From NCBI GenBank assembly GCA_029867005.1, contig CP123443.1, forward strand, positions 124,001 to 188,000: a stretch of DNA of 64,000 nt. The letters run 5' to 3'. The position numbers and the translations under genes are program-made. Shown piece by piece: positions 54,560-63,316 of the stretch. How positions within the stretch are numbered: the first letter of the stretch is position 1; each line of letters opens with the position of its first letter. This DNA comes from Candidatus Haliotispira prima (GTDB lineage: Bacteria > Spirochaetota > Spirochaetia > SP-2023). The notes beneath the pieces were generated by a model. That model was not told where the DNA came from, did not search any database, and saw nothing but the letters and a program-made list of their open reading frames with translations.

Positions 54560-54644
54560 TAAAAAACTGATGCCCTAATTATTGCCAACTTTCTGTTTTG
54601 GGGGGTCGGCTTTATTATTCTGTTGATCATTAAGGTGTGTCTAA

Positions 54645-55816
54645 ATGATAGACAAGAAGAATTATGTATACGCTTTAAGAGGTCCTGCTATTTTTGGTGT
54701 GATAGCAATCCATACGATATTGGTGTGATAGCAATCCATACGATAAATGACTTTGATAAACACGATCCGATTGTTCGGCAATTTGTCGGGGCGGGGGCAA
54801 GGGGTGTTCAGCTTTTTTTTATACTAAGTGCCTTTACGTTATTTCTGTCGTACCATAACCGAAAAAATCGGGAAATAAATCCTGACAGAAACTTCCTGCT
54901 CCGCAGATTTTTTAGGATAGCCCCGCTATATTATCTAGGTATTGTTTACTATCTTTTCCAAGACGGACTGGGACAAAGATATTGGTTGGGTGATGCGGAA
55001 TCTATTACAATGGCAAATATCATCTCAAATGTATTTTTTGTTCACGGAGCCAACCCATACTGGATTAATAGCTTGGTTCCCGGCGGCTGGTCTATAACGG
55101 TGGAGATGGCCTTCTACCTGATGATTCCGCTCTTAGTCAGAAAGATCAAGTGTGCGAGTCACGCAGTTAGTTTTACAATCCTGAGTTTAATGATTTCATC
55201 CGGATTAACAACCATACTGAAACGTTATCCGTTAATAGCGTATGAACGATTACATAACGAATATTTGTATTTATATTTTCCAAATCAGTTAGCCTTATTT
55301 GGTTTGGGTATAATTGCTTACTTTGTAATTATACAAAAAGATAAAAAGATATTTTCCGGTTTCAATTATCTATTACTGAGTGTCTGGTGTATCTTTTATC
55401 TGATCGTCGGATTGTCTCTTCCTCACAATTTTAAGTTTGGCATTGCGTTTCTCCTTTTGATAATTTCTTTGTCAAAGTATGAGAACATAATATTGGTAAA
55501 TAAAGCCACAATTTTTTTGGGAAAAGTAAGCTACAGTGCCTATATTATTCATTTTGGAGTATTACACTGGTTGAATTATAAATTTCATCTTTTAGATTTT
55601 ATCAATATTGAGGGTGAGTGGGATCGTCTTTTGAATTATCTGCTGGGGCTAGTCTTGATTATAGTAGTAACATCAGCTATTTCATGGGTTTCGTTTAAGG
55701 TCGTTGAAGAGCCTTTCCAAAAGATGGGGAAGAATATCATTCTGAAATTGGAACAAAAGGGTAGGAAAAGTGTATTGCAAACTCTACCCGGATGCGATAG
55801 CATAATAAAAGACTGA
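54645..55816 (+). pseudogene. acyltransferase copy 1, out of frame by a 26-bp tandem duplication
   Basis: This acyltransferase-3-type membrane protein starts at the ATG at 54645 (MIDKKNYVYALRG). An exact 26-base tandem duplication at 54694-54745 shifts the frame so that translation stops at TGA within the second unit. Removing one unit restores the frame, and the rest (VRQFVGAGARGVQLFFILSAFTLFLSY) is open to 55816. It has several membrane segments. Intact members O-acylate surface glycans or lipids, with the substrate unknown. The end diverges (KSVLQTLPGCDSIIKD) because its 3' end runs into a copy of the endolysin tail. It could be a phase-off gene rather than dead. Confidence 0.75.
54694..54745 (+). 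repeat. 26-bp tandem duplication in acyltransferase copy 1
   Basis: Two identical 26-base units (54694-54719 and 54720-54745) are found inside the coding sequence. Since 26 is 2 mod 3, it causes a frameshift that is reversible by loss of one unit. Confidence 0.92.
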
Positions 55817-55891
55817 TAGCTCGAACTATTGTCGACCTTCTGTTTTGGGGGGTCGGCTTTATTATTCTGTTGATCATTAAGGTCTGTCTAA

Positions 55892-57031
55892 ATGATAGAT
55901 AAGAAGAATTATGTCTACGCTTTAAGAGGTTTTGCTATTTTCGGTGTGATCGCAATCCATACGGGACAAATAGCGGCCCCTGTGATGGCGGATTTGGCTA
56001 AGGCTGCTCCAATCATTCGAGATTTCGTTAATCAAGGAGCAATGGGTGTCCAGTTATTTTATGTATTGAGTGCCTTTACGTTATTTTTGTCGTACCATAA
56101 CCGAAAAGATCGAGAAATAAATCCTGACAGAAACTTCCTGCTCCGCAGATTTTTTAGGATAGCCCCGCTATATTATTTGGGTCTTGTCTTCTATCTTTTT
56201 CAACGCGGACTGGGGCCCAGATATGCATTGGGTGATGCCGAATCCATTACAATGGCAAACATCATCGCAAATGTATTTTTTGTCCATGGGGTCAATCCGT
56301 ACTGGATTAACAGTGTAGTTCCGGGTGGCTGGTCTATAACGGTGGAAATGACCTTTTACCTAATGATTCCGCTCTTGGTCAGAAAAATTAGGTGTACGAG
56401 TCACGCCGTTAGTTTCACAATCCTGAGTTTAATGATTTAATCCGGATTAACAGCCATACTGAAACGTTATCCGTTAATAGCCTATGAACGATTGCATAAC
56501 GAATATCTGTATTTATATTTTCCAAACCATTTATCTATATTTGGTTTGGGCATAATTGCCTATTTTGTGATTATTCAAAAAGACAGAAAGGTATTTTCCG
56601 GTTTCAATTATTTATTACTGAGTGTCTGGTCTATCTTTTACCTGATTGTCGAGTTGTCTCTTCCCGGTCATTTTAAGTTTGGCATTGTGTTCCTCCTTTT
56701 GATAATTTCTCTGGCAAAATATGAGAACGTAATCTTGGTAAATAAAGCCACAATTTTTTTGGGAAAAATAAGTTACAGTGCCTATATTTCTCATTTCGTA
56801 ATATTAGATTGGTTGAAAAGATTTGAGCCTTTCAATTTTATTGACGTTCTTCCGGGTAACTGGGATCGCCTTTTGGATTTCCTGCTTATATTGGCCTTGG
56901 TTTTAGTAGTGACATCTGCCGTTTCATGGGTTTCGTTTAAGATCGTTGAAGAGCCTTTCCAAAAGATGGGGAAGAATATCATTCTGAAATTGGAACAAAA
57001 GGGTAGGAAACAGGAGCTTAAAGTTGGATAA
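55892..57031 (+). pseudogene. acyltransferase copy 2, interrupted by a nonsense codon
   Basis: Paralogue of the flanking acyltransferases. From the ATG at 55892 it reads 182 residues (ILSLMI, stop). A TAA at 56438-56440 stands where the other copies have TCA. The same frame then continues openly to 57031 with the usual C-terminal sequence (VVEEPFQKMGKNIILKLEQ). A single C-to-A change is enough to explain it. The N-terminal half differs most from the others (APVMADLAKAAPII). Its 3' flank again carries part of the endolysin tail. Confidence 0.8.
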
Positions 57032-57096
57032 AAAAGTGTATTGCAAGCTCTATCCGGACGCGATAACATGACAGAAGACTGGTAGCTCGAACTATT

Positions 57097-57129
57097 GCCG
57101 ACCTCCTGTTTGGGGGGTCGGCATTTTTT
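57097..57129 (+). terminator. intrinsic terminator after acyltransferase copy 2
   Basis: GCCGACCTCC pairs with GGGGGTCGGC (one wobble) and is followed by ATTTTTT. Weaker relatives occur after the endolysin (about 54585) and after copy 1 (about 55834). Confidence 0.75.
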
Positions 57130-57185
57130 GCGCAAGATCGAGGGGACGTTTACCATGTGTCACAAACACGGCAGAAATTTCCCCT

Positions 57186-57214
57186 TTGCCAAATACCCCA
57201 AATAAATATACAAT
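57186..57214 (+). promoter_or_regulatory. distant copy of the lipoprotein-array promoter
   Basis: TTGCCA, a 17-base spacer and TACAAT: the same element as in the array more than 40 kb away. Confidence 0.6.
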
Positions 57215-57250
57215 AGACCGAAATTTCAGAACTTTAGCGGAGTTTTCTTA

Positions 57251-57798
57251 TGAAATGTCAAAATACGCTATTGACCGGTGACTGTCCAAACAGTATAATG
57301 TCCGTTATCCATTCCTAGCTCAGAATATATATACAGTCAGTTTATTTTCTCTTATTTCTCAATAAACCTCAGTTTTCCAAAACCTTTCTGTTTCCATTCT
57401 TTTGCTTTTTTCCATTCTTCTTATTCATTTGGTTCTGTCCGGCTGTGTGCCGCTGTCCAAGACTGGTGATCCGCCTGCGGCATCCAACGATTGCAGGCGG
57501 TACATTGACGGTGGCTATCTTTGCCCTGACTTTGGCCCTCGGATTCCGGAATATTGGCACCACAACCAATACCAACAACGATAATAACAACAATAACAAT
57601 ATCAAAGTGTGGCGGGGAGTGACCGCAGATGAAGGGTTTACACCTCGAGATGGTCATGCTGCGGTCGGGCTAAACAATGATCTAATTATTATAGCAGGAC
57701 ATTTTGGGGCAGTTGAGACAAATGAAGTGCTGAGGTCTTCAGACAATGGCCGGACCTGGACAAGCATGGCATTCGGCATAGCAAGCTCAAGGTTTTTG
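57251..57798 (+). pseudogene. lipoprotein leader plus kelch-like remnant
   Basis: After the promoter an ATG at 57251 (MKCQNTLLTGDCPNS) copies the array leader, but the AATATCC tract is replaced by degenerate sequence and stops at TAG near 57316. A lipobox LSGC lies in another frame (57402-57584). A third open stretch (57445-57804) contains an Asn-rich tract and a kelch-like repeat (GFTPRDGHAAVGLNNDLIIIAG, shown in part; SSDNGRTWTSMAFG). It ends where acyltransferase copy 3 begins. This is a decayed or truncated lipoprotein, probably cut by the copy 3 insertion or duplication. Confidence 0.55.
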
Positions 57799-57800
57799 GC

Positions 57801-58934
57801 ATGATAGTCAAAAAGAACTACATATACGCCTTAAGAGGTCTAGCTACTCTGAGTGTGTTAGCAATCCATGTGATGTTTTATCTTCAAAATAACGAGGCTC
57901 TGTTTAAATACCCTCTAATTGTCCGGCAATTTGTCTCGGAAGGAGTAAGGGGTGTTCAGCTATTTTATGTATTAAGTGCCTTTACCTTATTTTTGTCGTA
58001 CCATAACCGAAAAGATCGGGAAATAAATCCTGACAGGAACTTCCTGCTCCGCAGATTTTTTAGGATAGCCCCGCTATATTATCTAGGTATTGTCTACTAT
58101 CTTTTTCAAGACGGACTGGGGCCAAGACTGTGGCTGGGTGATGCCGAATCCATTACAATGGCAAACATCGTCGCAAATGTATTCTTTGTTCACGGAGTCT
58201 ACCCGTATTGGATTACCAGCTTGGTTCCGGGCGGCTGGTCTATAACGGTTGAAATGGCCTTCTATCTGATGATTCCGCTTTTAGTCAGAAAAATTAAATG
58301 TACGAGTCATGCGGTTAGTTTCACAATCCTAAGTTTAATGATTTCATCCGGATTAACAGCCATACTGAAACGTTATCCGTTAATAGCGTATGAACCATTA
58401 CATAATATGTATCTATATTTTTATTTTCCCAATCAGTTAGCCCTATTTGGTTTGGGAATCATTGCTTATTTTGTTATTATACAAAAAGATATAAAAGTAT
58501 TTTCCAGTTTTAATTATCTATTGCTGAGTGCCTGGTGTATTTTTTACCTGATTGTAGGATTGTCTCTTCCCTCCCATTTTATATTTGGCATTGCATTTTT
58601 TCTTCTAATAATTTCTCTGGCGAAGTATGAGAATGTAATCTTGGTAAATAAGGCCACAATTTTTTTGGGAAAAATAAGTTACAGTGTCTACCTATCTCAT
58701 ATCGCAATATTATACTGGCTGCGTAAATTTCATCTGTTAGATTTTATCGATATTCAGGGAGATTGGGATCGCATTTTAAATTATTTGCTGGGACTAGCCT
58801 TGACTATTGTATTATCAGTTACTGTTTCATGGGTTTTATTTAAGGTTGTTGAAGAGCCTTTCCAAAAGATGGGGAAGAATATCATCTTAAAATTGGAACA
58901 AAAGGATAGGAAACAGGAGATTAAAGCTGGATAA
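57801..58934 (+). CDS. acyltransferase family 3 protein (intact copy)
   Basis: This 377-aa integral membrane O-acyltransferase has about ten predicted membrane segments. The start MIVKKNYIYALRG includes the RG of the conserved N-terminal motif. LSAIHVMF-type His (LAIHVMFYLQ), RRFFRIAPLYYLG and the GGWSITVEM motif match acyltransferase-3 proteins that modify surface polysaccharides or peptidoglycan. It is the only one of three tandem copies that is complete. It has no clear ribosome site and begins at the end of a kelch-like fragment, so its expression signal is uncertain. Confidence 0.82.
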   Translation: MIVKKNYIYALRGLATLSVLAIHVMFYLQNNEALFKYPLIVRQFVSEGVRGVQLFYVLSAFTLFLSYHNRKDREINPDRNFLLRRFFRIAPLYYLGIVYYLFQDGLGPRLWLGDAESITMANIVANVFFVHGVYPYWITSLVPGGWSITVEMAFYLMIPLLVRKIKCTSHAVSFTILSLMISSGLTAILKRYPLIAYEPLHNMYLYFYFPNQLALFGLGIIAYFVIIQKDIKVFSSFNYLLLSAWCIFYLIVGLSLPSHFIFGIAFFLLIISLAKYENVILVNKATIFLGKISYSVYLSHIAILYWLRKFHLLDFIDIQGDWDRILNYLLGLALTIVLSVTVSWVLFKVVEEPFQKMGKNIILKLEQKDRKQEIKAG

Positions 58935-59532
58935 AAAGTGTATTGCAAATTTTGACTTGGTGTTTGGGGACACGTTAGAAGAAATTAGAGCAATACCTGG
59001 TGTATGGAATATGGGAAAGATGGCCGAGTGGGTTGATTGGGAATACATATATTGAACCATCCAATAAGTTTCGGATAGTTCTTTGATGAAAGATAACTGT
59101 TGTAGAGAGAACTCTATTTCAAAGCAAAGATTTCGATAAATTTTATTCTGTTCTGCCTATAAATAAAACCACCTTCATTATTACAATCTAATACTACAAA
59201 TCTGTTTTCCCTAAAATCGGACAGAAAACTGTCCGATTAAATGCCACTTAGCTAAATTTTGATGAGCTGAGTGATTAAATTGCTCATCTGCATTTAGAAG
59301 AGTGGGAATTCAGGTCGAACCACGAAAATAAAGATCTATATCAAATTATTCTAAAGATTTTGAGGAAAAGCCCTCTTTAATCTTGTTTGTACCGAAGGTT
59401 TTGTATTTTTGCCACCGGTAAATCTTTCCGGCCTATCGCAAAGACGAAGTTCTTCCGGTAGAGTACAGGGCAAATTTCTGTGCGTATTAAAATTGTCAGA
59501 CGTGTGCACATGCCTGTGTGAGGAGTATAACT
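58935..59532. other. AT-rich intergenic region before the carboxylase gene
   Basis: About 600 bases of low-GC DNA without a supported gene. A perfect 10-bp hairpin with an AAAA loop lies at 59215-59238 (AATCGGACAG and CTGTCCGATT). Confidence 0.5.
59215..59238. terminator. 10-bp perfect hairpin
   Basis: AATCGGACAG, loop AAAA, CTGTCCGATT. It may end transcripts from the acyltransferase region. No T run follows, so the function is unsure. Confidence 0.4.
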
Positions 59533-62500
59533 GTGGTTCAGAGGAGAAATTTCCGGGAATTGTTACAAATAACGAAGGGAATGCCGATTCTGGTGGCCAA
59601 TCGGGGCATCCCGGCCAGGCGCATTTGCCGCTCTGTTCGCGAACGTTTGAAGGCCCATGCCATTATCACGGCCACGAACACGGACCGCGGCTCACCGGCC
59701 ATTTCGGCCGCAGATGAGGTGATGCTGCTGGGTGCTGACCCGACGGCGTACCTGGACATTGAAGATATTGTGACCCGGGCCAAGGAAGCCGGTGTAGAGG
59801 CCATTCATCCCGGTTGGGGTTTTGCCTCCGAAGACTCCAATTTTTCGCGCCTGTGCCGGGAAGCCGGCATTACTTTCATCGGGCCGGACCCCGAAGGAAT
59901 GGAGCTACTGGGCTCTAAGCTGAAAGCCCGTGCTTTGGCCAAGGAGCTGGGGATTCCCACCGTGCCCGGTTCTGATGGTGCGGTCTCGCTGGAAGAGGCT
60001 CGCACTTTGGTAGAAAGCATGGAGCTGCCGATATTGCTTAAAGCCGAAGGCGGGGGCGGGGGCCGGGGCATCGTGATCATCCGCGAGCGGAGTGAGTTGG
60101 ATACGGCCTTTGAAAAGGCACAGGTGATGGCCGCGGCCTCCTTTGGCAACCCGACATTGTACGTGGAGAAATTCCTTTCGGAAGTCCATCACATCGAGAT
60201 CCAAGTGCTGGCGGATCGCTATGGTAATGTACTGGTCTTTGACGAGCGCGATTGCAGTTTGCAACGGAACCACCAGAAACTGCTGGAAATCACTCCTTCG
60301 CCGTGGGTCGGGATGAGCGAAGAACTGCGTGGGCAACTGAAAGAGTACTCACGGCGTATCGTCCAAGCGGCAAATTACCACACTCTGGCCACCGTAGAAT
60401 TTCTGGTCACGGAGCAGAGTGGCCAAGCAGAAGCCTACCTAATTGAAGTCAACACTCGCTTGCAGGTCGAACACGGTATCACGGAAAGCCGATACGGCAT
60501 TGATCTGGTTGAGCAGCAGATTGCCGTGGCTTTGGGAGTGGAACTGGACTTGAAACAAGAGGATCTCAAGCCTTTTTTTTGGTCTTTGCAGTGCCGCATC
60601 AATTTGGAAGACCCGCAGAACAACTTCAGCCCCAATTCGGGGCTGATTAAACGCTACCATTCGCCGGGCGGGCCGGGTGTGCGCCTCGACTCTAATCTCT
60701 CCGGTTTTTATGAATTTCCTTCCAACTATGACTCTGCGGGCTCGCTGTTGATTTGCTACGCCAACAGTTGGGATAAATTGATTGCCTTGGCCGTCCGTGC
60801 CCTGAACGAGTATCAGATTTCCGGACTGAAGACGACTTTGCCGTTTTACCGCAAGATTGTCGCTTCGGAATACTTTGCCGGCGGGGACTTTTCGACCCGC
60901 TTTATCGAAGAGCACCCGGAGCTGCTGGATTATCATCATTTGGAACCGGAGGCTTTACGTCTGGGGCGGTTGATCGCCCAGATCAGTGCGCGGGGCTACA
61001 ATCCCTACATTAAGCTGGATGAGTACCGCAGCTTCAGCCAACCTCGTTTGGGTTTGCCTCGCTACAACAGTGGTCATTACAGTGAGCTGCTTCTTTCGAC
61101 TGAAGATACAAGGACCAAAGCCAAAAACAGGCTGCATTATCCGCAGCGCGACCGCAAGGCGTTGCTGGCTATGTTGCGCAGCAGTAAGGATATCCACTTT
61201 ACCGACACGACTTGTCGTGATATTACCCAGTCCAACAGTGGCAACCGCATGCGGTTGGCAGAAGACCGGGTGATCGGCCCATACCTTGATCAGTGTGGAT
61301 TCTTGTCGTTGGAAACCGGTGGCGGGGCCCACTTCCACATGAATATCCGGGCCAATATGACTTCGCCGATAAAGGAAGCGCGCGAGTGGCGCAAGTTGGC
61401 ACCGCGCACCCTGCAACAGGTGCTGGTACGTTCGACGAACTTGTTGGGCTACAAGCCGCAGGGGCGGCTGATGATGCAAAAGATGGGTTCCCGACTCTGT
61501 GAGCTCTACGACATTATCCGCTGCTTCGATTTCCTCAACTATGCTGAGAACATGGCTCCGCTGGCCGAAGTTGTGTTGAATCGTGAAGATGTCGTTTTCG
61601 AGCCGGCCCTTTCGCTGTCGGTGGTCGGGCAACACTACAGTGTGGCCCATTACCTGGATGCTGCCAAACAGATTTTGGAGATGTGTGCCAAGACCGCCGC
61701 TTGCAGTGTAGAACAGGTGGCGGAGCGTATCATACTGGGTTTGAAGGATATGGCCGGGGTTTGTTCGCCTGCCTTCATTGCCGAACTGGCCGCCGGCCTG
61801 AAGCAGCGTTGGCCCAATTTGCTGCTGCACTACCATCGGCACGCTACAGACGGTCTGTTTGTGCCGGCTTTGGTGGCGGCTGCGAAGGCCGGGGTCGAGA
61901 TTTTGGATGTGGGTATGGATGCGGCTTGCCGCTGGTACGGCCAAGGCGATGTTGGCTCTGTCCGCGCCGCTCTGAACGCAGAAGGCTTTAGCGATCGGCT
62001 CAATGGACGAGCCTTGGATGCCGGTAACTCTGTTCTGAAAGAGATTATGCCCTTTTTTGATCGTTACTGTGCGCCGCATTTTCAGGGTTACGACTACAAC
62101 GTCATCCACCACGGTATGCCGGGGGGAGCCATTTCGTCCTCGCAGGAGGGGGCCATGCAGCAGGGCTATATCTTCCTGCTGCCGCAAATCCTGGAATATT
62201 TGGCTATTGTTCGCCGGATGGTGCTGTACCATGATGTCACACCGGGTGCCCAAATCACTTGGAACAATGCGTTTCTGGCGATCCGCAACGCCCACAAGCG
62301 GGGCGGGCGGGATGAAATCCAACGGGTGATTGACTTGGCCCGGCGTTGCCTGGCGGAGTCCCCCGATGAGGTTGAGACTGATCGGGAAGACCGCCTGCTG
62401 TTATTTCAGGAAGCCAATGATTCGTTTAAGGCCCTGTTGGCCGGAGACTTTGGTCCTCTGCCCTTGGGCTTTCCTCCAGAGTGGGTATATCACAGTACCT

Positions 62501-63303
62501 TTGGCCGGGAACAGGGCGAGAAGATCTACCACAAGGTGCAACAGGGTGTGGGTTCGCCGTTGGACAGGTTGAAGGACTGTAACGTGGAGGAAGAACGTGT
62601 CTGCCTGGAAACGGAGTTGGGCCGCAGAACCAGCGAAGATGAGCTACTGCTCTACCTCAACCATCCTGCGGATACCATTGCCTTGCTACAGTTTCAGGAC
62701 CGTTTTGGCGACCCGAACTGCCTGCCTTTGTCGGTTTGGTTTGAGGGTCTGGTGCCGGGCGAAAGTTTTTCTTTTAGCGATTCAAAGGGCAAGCAGCACC
62801 GTTTGAAGTTGATCGAAATCGGGCCGATAAACGAAAGTAACATGATTCTGGTGGGCTTCCAGTTAAATCACGAGCTGGTGCGCTGTGAGGTGCAGGTGGA
62901 GCAGAACCGCTCTGTGAGCGGCGGGGAGGAGCGTAGGTCGGCGGACCCCAATGATCCGAACCATGTTGGGGCCCTGTCCAACGGGGACTTGTGGGTGGTA
63001 CATGTCGCTGAAGGTGATGTGGTCAGAAAGGGCCAGGAACTGTGTAATATCTCGATTATGAAGCAGGAAAAAGGCATATTTGCCAAGCGTGACGGCGTGG
63101 TCAAAAAAGTGCATATTTCGGCCAACTTCAAGAAAACAAGTAAAATGGTCAGCGTTCGGGAAGGTGATTTGATTTTGGAGCTGGGCGATATTTCGCAGCA
63201 GTGCCCGTCCTGTGTTAAACCACTGCCGGAGGACCTGCGGCACGGGAGCTTTTGCCCCTATTGTGGCGTGGCTTTGCAGCAAAATTTTGGGAGTCAGCTT
63301 TAG
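59533..63303 (+). CDS. pyruvate carboxylase-like biotin enzyme with C-terminal zinc ribbon
   Basis: This 1256-aa protein starts at a GTG with GAGGAG upstream. It has an N-terminal biotin carboxylase domain (about 15-470; ANRGIPARRICRS, KAEGGGGGRGI, EVNTRLQVEHG), a carboxyltransferase domain (about 555-850; FTDTTCRDITQS, LGLKDMAGV) and a biotinyl domain near 1140-1220. The order is that of pyruvate carboxylase. The biotin site reads IMKQE (Lys about 1177) instead of the usual AMKM. After it comes CPSC...CPYC (Cys 1224, 1227, 1241, 1244), a zinc-ribbon-like tail not typical of the enzyme. DTTCRD also differs from the usual DTTFRD. It could carboxylate pyruvate or another 2-oxo acid. The Mrp gene follows after 13 bases. 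Confidence 0.82.
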   Translation: MVQRRNFRELLQITKGMPILVANRGIPARRICRSVRERLKAHAIITATNTDRGSPAISAADEVMLLGADPTAYLDIEDIVTRAKEAGVEAIHPGWGFASEDSNFSRLCREAGITFIGPDPEGMELLGSKLKARALAKELGIPTVPGSDGAVSLEEARTLVESMELPILLKAEGGGGGRGIVIIRERSELDTAFEKAQVMAAASFGNPTLYVEKFLSEVHHIEIQVLADRYGNVLVFDERDCSLQRNHQKLLEITPSPWVGMSEELRGQLKEYSRRIVQAANYHTLATVEFLVTEQSGQAEAYLIEVNTRLQVEHGITESRYGIDLVEQQIAVALGVELDLKQEDLKPFFWSLQCRINLEDPQNNFSPNSGLIKRYHSPGGPGVRLDSNLSGFYEFPSNYDSAGSLLICYANSWDKLIALAVRALNEYQISGLKTTLPFYRKIVASEYFAGGDFSTRFIEEHPELLDYHHLEPEALRLGRLIAQISARGYNPYIKLDEYRSFSQPRLGLPRYNSGHYSELLLSTEDTRTKAKNRLHYPQRDRKALLAMLRSSKDIHFTDTTCRDITQSNSGNRMRLAEDRVIGPYLDQCGFLSLETGGGAHFHMNIRANMTSPIKEAREWRKLAPRTLQQVLVRSTNLLGYKPQGRLMMQKMGSRLCELYDIIRCFDFLNYAENMAPLAEVVLNREDVVFEPALSLSVVGQHYSVAHYLDAAKQILEMCAKTAACSVEQVAERIILGLKDMAGVCSPAFIAELAAGLKQRWPNLLLHYHRHATDGLFVPALVAAAKAGVEILDVGMDAACRWYGQGDVGSVRAALNAEGFSDRLNGRALDAGNSVLKEIMPFFDRYCAPHFQGYDYNVIHHGMPGGAISSSQEGAMQQGYIFLLPQILEYLAIVRRMVLYHDVTPGAQITWNNAFLAIRNAHKRGGRDEIQRVIDLARRCLAESPDEVETDREDRLLLFQEANDSFKALLAGDFGPLPLGFPPEWVYHSTFGREQGEKIYHKVQQGVGSPLDRLKDCNVEEERVCLETELGRRTSEDELLLYLNHPADTIALLQFQDRFGDPNCLPLSVWFEGLVPGESFSFSDSKGKQHRLKLIEIGPINESNMILVGFQLNHELVRCEVQVEQNRSVSGGEERRSADPNDPNHVGALSNGDLWVVHVAEGDVVRKGQELCNISIMKQEKGIFAKRDGVVKKVHISANFKKTSKMVSVREGDLILELGDISQQCPSCVKPLPEDLRHGSFCPYCGVALQQNFGSQL

Positions 63304-63316
63304 GAAGGATGAGATA

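Noticed and set aside
54623..54720. Start of acyltransferase copy 1 at 54623
   Set aside because: The N-terminal residues are in the wrong frame relative to copies 2 and 3; the 26-bp duplication explains the apparent open frame.
57560..57605. AAC/AAT-rich tract as a phase-variation repeat
   Set aside because: It is an imperfect triplet run encoding Asn, so length change would keep the frame.
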